From: Promethearchaeota archaeon
Lineage (GTDB): Archaea > Asgardarchaeota > Lokiarchaeia > Sigyniarchaeales > SOKP01
Reading direction: 5' to 3'
DNA length: 64,000 bases
Assembly: GCA_019894855.1 (NCBI GenBank)
Contig: JAGXNS010000002.1
Span: forward strand, 1 to 64,000
In this document: positions 44,886 through 53,139 of the stretch, piece by piece
Layout of the letters: every line of letters begins with the position of its first letter
Position numbering within the stretch: position 1 is the first letter of the stretch
The notes under the pieces: model-generated
Told to the model about the DNA's origin: nothing
What the model saw: only the letters and a program-made list of their open reading frames with translations
Databases searched by the model: none
Program-made: the position numbers and the translations under genes

Positions 44886-45209
44886 ATGTCTCGCGAACAC
44901 GCAGCCCAAAGAATTATTCAAGATATAAAAAGTTCTGACAGTCGAGTTCAAATAATCGGTTATATCAAGGATATCGTTGATAATGACCATATAATTCTCA
45001 AAGATAAGTCTAATGATATAAATGTTGACATTAAAAAAGTTGATTTTACCTTTCAAAAAGAAGATTTAATCAATGTTATTGGTGAATTAAACATCAATAT
45101 GGAAGGTGAGAAGGAAATAGAAGCAGAAATTATACAGGATAAAAAAAATCTGAACTTTGATTATTACTTGAAATTGTACGAGATTAAAAAAGATTTGAAG
45201 TTAATTTAG
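44886..45209 (+). CDS. Small OB-fold nucleic-acid-binding-like protein
   Basis: This 107-residue protein shows the beta-strand pattern of an OB fold: VQIIGYIKDIVDNDHIILKDKSNDINVDIKKV, then DLINVIGELNINMEGEKEIEAEII. This layout resembles single-stranded DNA-binding domains such as RPA14 or Stn1-like proteins. It is divergent from the PCNA gene, which supports a replication or repair role, but no residue-level signature confirms it. It ends LKLI, TAG. Confidence 0.55.
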   Translation: MSREHAAQRIIQDIKSSDSRVQIIGYIKDIVDNDHIILKDKSNDINVDIKKVDFTFQKEDLINVIGELNINMEGEKEIEAEIIQDKKNLNFDYYLKLYEIKKDLKLI

Positions 45210-45390
45210 AGGTAAAAACAAGCTCAGTATCCTAAATATATCATAATCCTATTCCCTTAACTTAATCTGATTTAGTAGATCATCCTATTTCTTGAAATAT
45301 TGAAAATTATATTAAATATAACGAAAAAATTTATTAAACACGCTTATTTTTTACTATTAAGGAAAAATACTATATTCTAAAGTTTTAAAA

Positions 45391-45729
45391 ATGGTAGAAT
45401 TTTGCCCAGAATGCTCAAATCTCTTACGAAGACAAGTGATTGGCGAAAGCAAAACATTAGTTTGTAAGTGCGGCTTTCAAAAGGATTTATCTCAAAATGC
45501 AGAAGACATAAAAAACAATACCAAACTGAAAGAAGAAGCTTTAAATAAGAATCTAATTATAGTCTCTCAAGCAGATAAAATATCCGTTCACCCGATCGTA
45601 AAAAAATTTTGTCCTAAATGCACCAGCAAAGATGCTGAAGCTTGGCAAGAACAAACTCGAAGTGCGGACGAACCAAGTACTTCTTTTTTTAGGTGTGTTG
45701 AGTGTAAACATACTTGGCGGGAATATTAA
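45391..45729 (+). CDS. tfs: Transcription elongation factor TFS
   Basis: This 112-residue factor is homologous to TFIIS and to the C-terminal domain of Rpb9. The N-terminal zinc ribbon is FCPECSNLL...CKCGFQ, and the C-terminal ribbon is FCPKCTSKDAEAWQEQTRSADEPSTSFFRCVECKHTWREY. The latter contains the catalytic acidic hairpin RSADEP that stimulates RNA cleavage in backtracked polymerase. Length is typical for archaeal TFS. It sits next to replication genes, as in many archaea. Confidence 0.96.
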   Translation: MVEFCPECSNLLRRQVIGESKTLVCKCGFQKDLSQNAEDIKNNTKLKEEALNKNLIIVSQADKISVHPIVKKFCPKCTSKDAEAWQEQTRSADEPSTSFFRCVECKHTWREY

Positions 45730-45845
45730 AGTAATAAATTCTTTTTCCGCTTTTTCTTTGAAAATTGAAAGCATATATTCTAATCTTCGTGAAAGAGTGG
45801 TTTCACGATCTAAATATCGTTAAAAATTGAGCGCGTAGTTATTTT

Positions 45846-46052
45846 TTAAGAAAGAACTTCTAAAATTTTAGTTAAAATTCGCGCTTTACCACCTGTAGAT
45901 TGAAGCAGAGTCTTTCCACATACTAAACATTCTACATCCGTAGCGGAACAACCGAAAATTATTTGTTGGTTTCCACAATTTAAGCACTTTACTCTTAAAA
46001 ACCTACTTTGGGGTTGGGGGATTAATTCCTTATTTGCTTTTCTTTTTGGTAT
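45846..46052 (-). CDS. rps27e: Ribosomal protein eS27, probable AUA or AUU start
   Basis: This small-subunit ribosomal protein with a zinc ribbon is not in the ORF track because it has no ATG, GTG or TTG start. The translated frame reads [22 protein letters not shown], then [38 protein letters not shown], an unmistakable eS27. The frame opens after the rpl44e stop as AGG TGT TAT ATT ATA CCA; ATA at 46052 or ATT at 46055 must be the start. GGTG at 46060-46063 lies seven bases before ATA. With ATA it is 68 residues. It is co-transcribed behind rpl44e. Confidence 0.93.
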   Translation of the reverse strand: MPKRKANKELIPQPQSRFLRVKCLNCGNQQIIFGCSATDVECLVCGKTLLQSTGGKARILTKILEVLS

Positions 46053-46059
46053 AATATAA

Positions 46060-46064
46060 CACCT
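46060..46064 (-). promoter_or_regulatory. AGGTG Shine-Dalgarno-like motif of eS27
   Basis: AGGTG follows directly on the rpl44e stop codon and precedes ATT by four bases and ATA by seven. It decides the start of the eS27 frame, since no canonical start codon exists there. Confidence 0.55.
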
Positions 46065-46346
46065 TTAAACTTCTTGAAGTTCGAACTTTTTAACTCTATA
46101 TGATTTAGAATACTGTTTTTTTTTACACTTTGGGCATTCTAATATTGGTAATGACCGTTTATTTACTTTGGCGTTCTTGTGAAATATTTCCTTTGGAAAG
46201 GACCCGTAACCCCTCTTTTTTCTCTCTAATCTTCTTCTTCCGTGATTGAGCGATCGTTCTTTTCCCTTTTTATAAAGCGAAACACTGTGCAGAGTATGAG
46301 ATCTACAGTTTGGGCAATAGCGATTTATTGTACGAGGGTATTTCAT
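46065..46346 (-). CDS. rpl44e: Ribosomal protein eL42 (L44e)
   Basis: This 93-residue large-subunit ribosomal protein has two zinc-binding cysteine pairs, CPNC near the N-terminus and CPKC near the C-terminus, with the basic core KGKERSLNHGRRRLERKKRGYGSFPKEIFHKNAKVNKR between them. It is the first gene of the L44e-S27e pair conserved across archaea. The ATG start is consistent with the family's MK(Y/F)PK N-terminus. It is divergent from pyrB. Confidence 0.95.
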   Translation of the reverse strand: MKYPRTINRYCPNCRSHTLHSVSLYKKGKERSLNHGRRRLERKKRGYGSFPKEIFHKNAKVNKRSLPILECPKCKKKQYSKSYRVKKFELQEV

Positions 46347-46503
46347 TTTTCACACAACTTCAATTTAGAATTTAACTTAATAAGTTATTTATAAATTTTA
46401 AATTTTATTAGTTCTGCTTTATTCTTATTTGGAAAAGCAAAATTTAATAAAAAATAATTTAAATGGTATTAACATAATTTTATTAAAAGTTTTATTTAGA
46501 ATT

Positions 46504-47427
46504 ATGTCTTTTAAAGAGAAATTTAGAGAGGGTATCATATCCGCAAAAGACTTTTCTCGAGAGGATATAGATTATATCTTAAAAAAAGCTAAGGGTATAG
46601 TACTTAACAAAAAGGGCACAGAAATCTTAAAGGGTAAGATTTTAGCTTCTCTATTCTTTGAACCCTCCACTAGAACCCGTTTAAGTTTTGAATCTGCAAT
46701 GTATCGCTTAGGTGGAAATGTGATAGGTTTTCATACTGGTGATGTTTCTTCTATAAAAAAAGGAGAAAGTATTGCTGACACAATTCGCACTGTAGAAAAC
46801 TACAGCGACGGTATTGTAATGAGACATAATTTAGAGGGAGCTGCTAGGTTGGCAGCAAAGTTCTCAAAAATACCCGTTGTAAATGCAGGCTCGGGAAGTG
46901 GCGAGCATCCAACTCAAGCATTATTAGATTTATTAACAATTACTGAAGTGGGTCATAGTTTAGACGGTTTAAATATCGGGATAATGGGGGATCTTAAATT
47001 CGGAAGGACGGTACATTCTTTGTCGATATTGCTTTCAAATTACGACGCAAATATCTATTTTATTAGCCCTAGAGACTTGATGCTGCGTAAAAGAGACAAG
47101 GACTTCTTACAACAACGACAAGCAAAATACAAAGAAATAGAAAAATATAGAGAAATATTAAGTGTTTTAGATGTTCTCTATGTTACGAGAATTCAGAAAG
47201 AAAGGTTTGCTGATATTGAAGAATATGAAAAAGTAAAAGATTTCTATGCATTCGGGAAAAAGGACTTGGAGGAAACAAAAGACGATTTTAAAATTATGCA
47301 TCCTTTACCAAGGATTACAGAAATTTCACCTGATATTGATGGTTCTCCTAAATCAATTTATTTCAAACAAGCATATTATGGAATACCTATGAGAATGGCA
47401 ATCTTAGAGGAGTTATTATCTGACTAA
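46504..47427 (+). CDS. pyrB: Aspartate carbamoyltransferase catalytic subunit
   Basis: This enzyme of pyrimidine biosynthesis joins carbamoyl phosphate and aspartate. Motifs are FFEPSTRTRLSFESA (carbamoyl phosphate site), a later NAGSGSGEHPTQALLDL and IMHPLPRITEI near the end. The ORF track starts at a TTG at 46429, but the ATG at 46504 gives 307 residues, the normal length, with the usual FREGIISAKDFSREDI start. The regulatory subunit gene pyrI, which often follows in archaea, is absent here; the next gene is on the opposite strand. Confidence 0.95.
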   Translation: MSFKEKFREGIISAKDFSREDIDYILKKAKGIVLNKKGTEILKGKILASLFFEPSTRTRLSFESAMYRLGGNVIGFHTGDVSSIKKGESIADTIRTVENYSDGIVMRHNLEGAARLAAKFSKIPVVNAGSGSGEHPTQALLDLLTITEVGHSLDGLNIGIMGDLKFGRTVHSLSILLSNYDANIYFISPRDLMLRKRDKDFLQQRQAKYKEIEKYREILSVLDVLYVTRIQKERFADIEEYEKVKDFYAFGKKDLEETKDDFKIMHPLPRITEISPDIDGSPKSIYFKQAYYGIPMRMAILEELLSD

Positions 47428-47439
47428 TCTTTCATAATT

Positions 47440-49431
47440 CTATTTTAATTGAAACGTGTTTACTTTTGAATAAGATATTTGTGCCATTAATTCTTTTATG
47501 GGTTTGTTATTTACATTAAATGTAAAAACACTACCACCATCAATAATGCTTTCAAAATTTTTATAAATCTGAACTCTTTTCTCTAGTGATAATTTTGAAT
47601 TCCCTCGTATCAAATCTATGCAATATTTGTTAGGGCCATTACCCACTTCACCCATATTCCTGCACCAATGTTTAGAAAGATAACTGTCATTATGAGGCTG
47701 AGTAAGGATATAGTTTTCGTTTTGGTCCTTGTTAATTTCGTTAATCATATCTTTCATAAACATTAGAAGATTGTAAGCGAACGATTCGCTGTTTTCTATC
47801 CTATCGATCTCGATACCGCAATGAGTCTTTATGGCTTCATTTAATCCGAAAAAACTAACTGATTTTAATGAGTCATCTATCCAATTAAGGGATTCTGGTT
47901 TAATGAAATTAGATGTAATTCTATTCCATTCCTTTGAAGTAGATAGCCTTCTATTTATTAAATCTTTTTTATGAGCAAAAATTTCAAATACTGAATTAAG
48001 CTTTTCTTGAACATTTTCTAAAAATAAAGAATCGTTCTGTTTAGAATTATCAGCAATATTATGTAGATTTACTAAAATTTTATCTAAAACAACCCTACTT
48101 TTAGGTTCTTCTTTAATATTATTCTTATTCACATTTATCAAAGTAGAATTTAGTAAGCCTGGTCCATTATTTAAAGAGAATATTATATCGTTAGAACGAG
48201 GTGAATTTATGGTTTCCCTTAAGAATTCATATCCAGACTTATTATCACGCAGTAGTGAGTAATCAAATACAATCTGAGGACAAGCAAATCCATCATTTTG
48301 ATCAATCTGGTTAAATAATCTGCCCAAAAAGTAATAAATAGATTGGATTTTCATATTCAAGGAGTTAGAATCTTCAAATACGTTTGAAGAAGAAATTTCT
48401 AAAGAGAGATGAGGCTTTTGGTCATAAATTCTATTTGAATGATTTAAAATCTCTGAATTTAGGAAATTAATAAGAACCTCTGAATTCTCGTTGGAACTAA
48501 TGCTCTTGAATAAAAAGTCTGAAAAATTACCCAGCAAAATATCTTCAGAGATATAAGGCTTTATCTTGCCTAACATATTAAAGAAATTAGAGCATAGTTT
48601 AATCAATTCAATTGGTTTGTCTAATTTATTAATGTCTACTAATTTTTGTTTTGAGAGATAAGATATGATTGAATTTGAGTCTATATAGAAGCCCAAAGGT
48701 CTTAAGCTCCAGTAATTTAAGTTCAGTAAAACTAATTCTCCTGACAAATACATATCCGCTAAATTCTTTGGCAACAAGTTTAGTAATAGAAATTGCTCTG
48801 AAACTTCTGATCCAAGTTTAGAAAGAAGTTGGTCAGGACTGATTTTGTCGTTATCAAAGTATCTAGAAACTTCATAAGGAGGAGTACCTAATCGAGTCAG
48901 TCTATGTCTAATCTCTTCGAGACCATTTTCCAATAGAATTCCGTTTATATATTCCCTCATTAAAGGAGCTGTTAAATATACTATATTCGTTTTAGATAAG
49001 CGTTCTTCAACTTCGCTTGCAATTTGTTTTGCTAAATGACCATCAACTTTACCTTCCTTAACTAAATAATTTTCGATTTTACTCGAATCAAATGGCTCTT
49101 TGGAATATTTAGAGGTTCTAATCATTATTGTTTTGTTCTTTTCATTTAGAATTTTTTCAATAGAGACAATATTCTTTAGAATTTGACCTCCTAAAGCACT
49201 CAAAGCATAGCCATCATCAGTGGTATGCATTAAGTCGCTGTTTTTCAACGCCTTTAAGTGAAATGAAAAATTGACGGAATTCGGATTACTTCCTAAAACT
49301 TCCTTTTGAAGTATAGAATAGGGTAAAGGATTACTGCTTACACTTAATTTCTTTAAAATATCAATCCTTATCTTTTGACCTAATGTTTTAAGATGCTTTT
49401 CTAAAACATCGTGATTTTTGTCGGAATTCAA
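47440..49431 (-). CDS. Winged-helix, ATP-cone and degenerate NrdD-like fusion protein
   Basis: This is a 663-residue three-part protein. Residues about 8-90 form an ArsR-type winged helix (LGQKIRIDILKKL...VNFSFHLKALKNSDLM). Residues about 98-185 form an ATP-cone (IMIRTSKYSKEPFDSSKIENYLVKEG and following). The rest resembles class III ribonucleotide reductase NrdD: LPKNLADMYLSGELVLLNLNYWSLRP, CPQIVFDYSLLRD, SVSFFGLNEAIKTHCG and IDGGSVFTFNV. It lacks the C-terminal CxxC pairs, the RVxGY-type glycyl radical motif and an evident finger-loop cysteine, so it is probably not a reductase. It may be a transcription regulator sensing nucleotides. No intact nrdD lies nearby. Confidence 0.8.
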   Translation of the reverse strand: MNSDKNHDVLEKHLKTLGQKIRIDILKKLSVSSNPLPYSILQKEVLGSNPNSVNFSFHLKALKNSDLMHTTDDGYALSALGGQILKNIVSIEKILNEKNKTIMIRTSKYSKEPFDSSKIENYLVKEGKVDGHLAKQIASEVEERLSKTNIVYLTAPLMREYINGILLENGLEEIRHRLTRLGTPPYEVSRYFDNDKISPDQLLSKLGSEVSEQFLLLNLLPKNLADMYLSGELVLLNLNYWSLRPLGFYIDSNSIISYLSKQKLVDINKLDKPIELIKLCSNFFNMLGKIKPYISEDILLGNFSDFLFKSISSNENSEVLINFLNSEILNHSNRIYDQKPHLSLEISSSNVFEDSNSLNMKIQSIYYFLGRLFNQIDQNDGFACPQIVFDYSLLRDNKSGYEFLRETINSPRSNDIIFSLNNGPGLLNSTLINVNKNNIKEEPKSRVVLDKILVNLHNIADNSKQNDSLFLENVQEKLNSVFEIFAHKKDLINRRLSTSKEWNRITSNFIKPESLNWIDDSLKSVSFFGLNEAIKTHCGIEIDRIENSESFAYNLLMFMKDMINEINKDQNENYILTQPHNDSYLSKHWCRNMGEVGNGPNKYCIDLIRGNSKLSLEKRVQIYKNFESIIDGGSVFTFNVNNKPIKELMAQISYSKVNTFQLK

Positions 49432-49657
49432 GTTAAGTTTAAGTCGTCATATAGTTCATTATTTCTGCTTAACTAAATAATATACTTAAGAGATATATAA
49501 AAATTAGGAATTTTATTAACCCAAAATAAGATTTGATATTATGTGGGTGATATCGCATAATTTCCTTTTGATAATCTAGCCTAGTTAGGTTAATACTTAA
49601 AAAAGACAAAGAAAATTAATAAAGAGGTTTGAATTAGATTCCTAAATTATATCTTTC

Positions 49658-50278
49658 TTAACGAGCAGAAACCGCTATCCTTTCAATTTCATCCTTTCTT
49701 TTTATAGCCCTTGACTCTTGGCTATCGCTTGCTGCTAATACTAGTTCCTGAGCCAAATTAGCTGCGAATTGTTTCTCGTTTGAATGTGATTTTGTGCCAA
49801 TAGCTTGAACTAAATACTTAATCGCTAAATCTACTCGACGCTGTGGCGATACATCTACAGCAGACGCATAGGAGATACCTCCCATAGCAATCTTTGTCGT
49901 TTCTTCTCTAGGTGCCGTGTTACATATTGCATCAACTAGCACCTGAATTGGGTTATTACCAGTGTTTAATTCCAACAAAGTAAAAGCATTTTCTAGATTC
50001 CTTAAGAGTTTACTTTTTTTGCCAGAACTATATGAACTTTTATGTCCTTTAATTTTACTACCAATAAAACCGGGTGCTAGTAACCTGTTTACAAAACGCT
50101 CAATAACAGATATTTTAGAAGTTTTCCAAAAGCGCTTATGTTCGTGCCTTCCTGCTGTATGAGGAATTATAACCGGTTTTAGATTGATATAACTTTCCAA
50201 TGTCCAATCTCTAACTTCAATGTTTTCAAATGACCATTTGTTAAAAAGTTTAATATCTTTTTTCACTTTACTCATCAT
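49658..50278 (-). CDS. rps7: Ribosomal protein uS7
   Basis: This 206-residue small-subunit protein organises the head of the 30S subunit. Conserved parts are LFNKWSFENIEVRDWTLESYINL, HTAGRHEHKRFWKTSKISVIERFVNRLL, GNNPIQVLVDAICNTAPREETTKIAMGGISY and AVDVSPQRRVDLAIKYL, ending in the archaeal AVSAR tail. It is the last gene of the rpoA1-rpoA2-L30e-nusA-S12-S7 run. EF-2 and EF-1alpha, which follow S7 in many archaea, are elsewhere in this window. Confidence 0.97.
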   Translation of the reverse strand: MMSKVKKDIKLFNKWSFENIEVRDWTLESYINLKPVIIPHTAGRHEHKRFWKTSKISVIERFVNRLLAPGFIGSKIKGHKSSYSSGKKSKLLRNLENAFTLLELNTGNNPIQVLVDAICNTAPREETTKIAMGGISYASAVDVSPQRRVDLAIKYLVQAIGTKSHSNEKQFAANLAQELVLAASDSQESRAIKRKDEIERIAVSAR

Positions 50279-50284
50279 TTACAC

Positions 50285-50719
50285 CTATCTCATTGGTTTT
50301 TCTTTCTTGCCTGAGATTAACGCTTGTAAGCTTACACCGTTTACCATAACTACGCGCCATCGCACACCAGGAAGATCACCTACTGCCCGACCCTTGGCTC
50401 CCCCGATCCCTTCCACAAGTACTCTATCATGTTCTTCAATGAAATTAAGGGCACCGTCTCCCGGAAGAAAAGCAGTGATTGTTTTTCCATTCTTTTTTAA
50501 CTGAACACGGACGCATTTTCGAATAGCAGAGTTAGGTTGTTTACTTTCTCTCCCAACTTTTTGAAGCACGATACCCAATGCTTGAGGAGATCCCTCCATA
50601 GGGTCAACTTTCTGTTTTAATTTAAGCTTCGTTCTTTTATATTTAGTTTTGCTCCATCTAAGCTTCTTTCGGTTATTTTTTAGTTGTCTTGCTGCGTAGA
50701 GACCTTTAGGTTTTGCCAT
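50285..50719 (-). CDS. rps12: Ribosomal protein uS12
   Basis: This 144-residue decoding-centre protein contains the [15 protein letters not shown] motif and [11 protein letters not shown] loop, which are invariant features of uS12. The basic N-terminus [22 protein letters not shown] is archaeal. It is six bases upstream of rps7, in the order S12-S7 that is near universal. Confidence 0.97.
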   Translation of the reverse strand: MAKPKGLYAARQLKNNRKKLRWSKTKYKRTKLKLKQKVDPMEGSPQALGIVLQKVGRESKQPNSAIRKCVRVQLKKNGKTITAFLPGDGALNFIEEHDRVLVEGIGGAKGRAVGDLPGVRWRVVMVNGVSLQALISGKKEKPMR

Positions 50720-50820
50720 GAAAAATCAAGTTAATCTTTTTTTTTTTTAATATTACTTATTGAGATATAGCTTAATATCTTCCTTAGAACTTAAAATTTT
50801 TTAATTGAGAAAAATAGAAC

Positions 50821-51309
50821 CTAATTTTTTGTGTTAACTATTACATTATCAACTTCAAAATGACGTAAAACGAGTTCTTTTATCTTTCTTATCATTGAAC
50901 CCTCTTTACCGATTGCTTTTCCTCGATCTTGAGGTCGTACAGAAATAATCACAGTTTTTTTCTCGTTTCTACTTTCTTTTACTTCTATGTTTTGAACTTG
51001 GATTGAATTCTTAGTAGTATTTAATATGAATTGAATGAATTGTCCAAGATCTTCTGACCAGGGAATCACATCAATCTTCTTTTGAAGCTTATTCATAAGA
51101 TCTTTCACATGTTCCCCAGCTTTACCAATAGCTTTTCCTACATCTTCTTTTTTAACTAAGAATATAATTATTTCAGAGTTATTTTCAGGAGATTCAAATA
51201 TTAAACAATCTTTAATAATAGCCCCAGAAATATTATTGAAAAGCGATATTAATTCCATCGATTTTCTGTCGAGTTTGATATTTCTATGTAACATCATTAA
51301 CGGTTCCAT
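50821..51309 (-). CDS. nusA: NusA-like KH-domain protein
   Basis: This 162-residue archaeal NusA homologue consists of two KH domains only. The KH loops are KEDVGKAIGKAGEHVKDLMNKL and RPQDRGKAIGKEGSMIRKIKELV, each with the GxxG RNA-binding motif. It lacks the bacterial N-terminal polymerase-binding and S1 domains, as is normal in archaea. The position between L30e and S12 is conserved. A seven-base gap separates it from the L30e stop. Confidence 0.92.
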   Translation of the reverse strand: MEPLMMLHRNIKLDRKSMELISLFNNISGAIIKDCLIFESPENNSEIIIFLVKKEDVGKAIGKAGEHVKDLMNKLQKKIDVIPWSEDLGQFIQFILNTTKNSIQVQNIEVKESRNEKKTVIISVRPQDRGKAIGKEGSMIRKIKELVLRHFEVDNVIVNTKN

Positions 51310-51316
51310 TTAGTCT

Positions 51317-51697
51317 TTAATTATTTTTATCCTTCAAAGTTATTAAGTCTGAATCTCCAAAATCGTTGATTCCGATAACGGAAATCATGTATGGCTTGCC
51401 CATTGCTAACCCCAGTTCCCACGAAGAACCTTTATATTTGTGTATATATACATTTTTATTTATAAGAGAATTATAATAACTTAATTGGGCTTCCAATTCG
51501 GTTGGACAATTATTTGCGATAATGATCATCTTAAAAGGATCTTGTCTTAGTTGCCTTAAGACTTGCGTTTTACCAAAAATCATTTTACCGGTCTTATACG
51601 CAACTTTTATATTAGTATCAATATCGAATTCTTTGACTTTCTTTCTAGATAAATCGATTGTATCGCTTATCTTTATGTTTTTCCTTGCCATCGTCAT
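51317..51697 (-). CDS. rpl30e: Ribosomal protein eL30 (L30e)
   Basis: This 126-residue L7Ae/L30e-fold protein of the large subunit contains VAYKTGKMIFGKTQVLRQLRQDPFKMIIIANNCPTELEAQLSYYNSLINKNVYIHKYKGSSWELGLAMGKPYMISVIGINDFGDSDLI, the standard eL30 core. The extended basic N-terminus is somewhat longer than usual. It lies between rpoA2 and nusA as in other archaea, after a gap of about 200 bases. Confidence 0.93.
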   Translation of the reverse strand: MTMARKNIKISDTIDLSRKKVKEFDIDTNIKVAYKTGKMIFGKTQVLRQLRQDPFKMIIIANNCPTELEAQLSYYNSLINKNVYIHKYKGSSWELGLAMGKPYMISVIGINDFGDSDLITLKDKNN

Positions 51698-51901
51698 TAC
51701 TTGTTGTATCAGTTTTAAAAATCAAAAACAATGTAATAAAAAAAATACAGAATAATTTAAATTTTTATCGCATGTTCTCCTATTTCTTGCTTTCAAGCAT
51801 TTTCAAATTAATATTAAAATTTAACTTTTATTTTTTTAGTATTGGGTTTATGAAGCGTAAAAACCGTGGATTATGATTGTCATTCGTGCTATATAGCTAA
51901 T

Positions 51902-53110
51902 TTATGTATTCTCGTCTTTTCTTAATTGATTTAATATTTTAAGGTTAGCATCTAAATCGAACATAACATTTACACGACCCGTGCCGATGGGAGATATCTG
52001 ACCTATGATAACATTTTCGGGAATTCCAAGTAATTTCTCTTCTTCACCATACAATCCTGCATCAAGTAATTGGTTTACTGTGACTTCAAACGCTGCTCTA
52101 GCAAATACACTCGATTTAGAACCTGAAATTCCGTGCCTTCCAATTGATTGAATTGAGCCTTCTACGCACATTAAATCGGATAAAATAAGGAGGTGCCTTT
52201 TATCGACATCTAAACCTTGTTGCTCTAAAACTTTTTGAGCTTCTTTAATTATCATGTTTCGAGCTGCCTCGATTCCATAGAGTTTTTCGATTTCATGAAT
52301 GTGATTTGATACAGTCCTAGTAGTATCTACCCCTTCGATTTGAGTGACGCCGTGCATATTTGTTCCTTCGGTTTTAATAACCCACTCCTTTTTATCGTCT
52401 GTTGGGGTTAGTAAACCTCTTTTAATACCACGTACACCTTTCACTACTTTTTTAAGTATCTTTTCTCTTAATTTTTGCAGATTCTGAATATCTTCAATCT
52501 GAGGATCAATTATTATAGAATTACCTTCGCGTTTAATTGTTCCCTTCTTTTTGTATCGTTTTAATATTTCAGGAATAGCTTCTATATCAATACCGCGTTT
52601 CTCACAAATTTCGGGTATTAAGTTGATGATGATATTCCAGTTGACAAAATCTAAGTCGACATCATGAGTAATTTGTTCAATGCGAATTTGTTCGATTCTT
52701 TTGTGAACTTCAATAGCCTTCTCTTCACTTTGATTATACGGTTCTTCTAAATAAATTGTTTGTTGAGGTGTACTTGGAAAGCGTCTAGCATCTACGATTT
52801 CTATTAGTCTAGGAAGACCTTGGGTTACTGAGAATTCTTCTACGCCAGCGTAGTGAAATGTTCTTAAAGTCATTTGTGTTCCTGGTTCTCCAATACTTTG
52901 AGCAGCTACTGTTCCAACAGGTTCATGAGTTTCGACAATAGCGTTATTATAATTAATATAAATCTTGTTTAAAAGGTATTCCAGTTGTTCTTCTTCAAGA
53001 TCTTCACCTTTTACACGATTTCTGATTCTGTTAATTAGATCGTTTGGAATACCATCTTCTTTGAGTATTTCTAAGTTTTCCTCTAAAATTTCTTGAGTTA
53101 CTTTTGCCAT
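51902..53110 (-). CDS. rpoA2: RNA polymerase subunit A'' (RpoA2)
   Basis: This 402-residue C-terminal half of the largest polymerase subunit contains [30 protein letters not shown] (trigger loop region), [42 protein letters not shown] and [49 protein letters not shown]. The split between A' and A'' is the standard archaeal arrangement. It starts 29 bases after rpoA1. No intein is present. Confidence 0.98.
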   Translation of the reverse strand: MAKVTQEILEENLEILKEDGIPNDLINRIRNRVKGEDLEEEQLEYLLNKIYINYNNAIVETHEPVGTVAAQSIGEPGTQMTLRTFHYAGVEEFSVTQGLPRLIEIVDARRFPSTPQQTIYLEEPYNQSEEKAIEVHKRIEQIRIEQITHDVDLDFVNWNIIINLIPEICEKRGIDIEAIPEILKRYKKKGTIKREGNSIIIDPQIEDIQNLQKLREKILKKVVKGVRGIKRGLLTPTDDKKEWVIKTEGTNMHGVTQIEGVDTTRTVSNHIHEIEKLYGIEAARNMIIKEAQKVLEQQGLDVDKRHLLILSDLMCVEGSIQSIGRHGISGSKSSVFARAAFEVTVNQLLDAGLYGEEEKLLGIPENVIIGQISPIGTGRVNVMFDLDANLKILNQLRKDENT

Positions 53111-53139
53111 TTCATTTGACCTTTATAAAATTTAATAAA

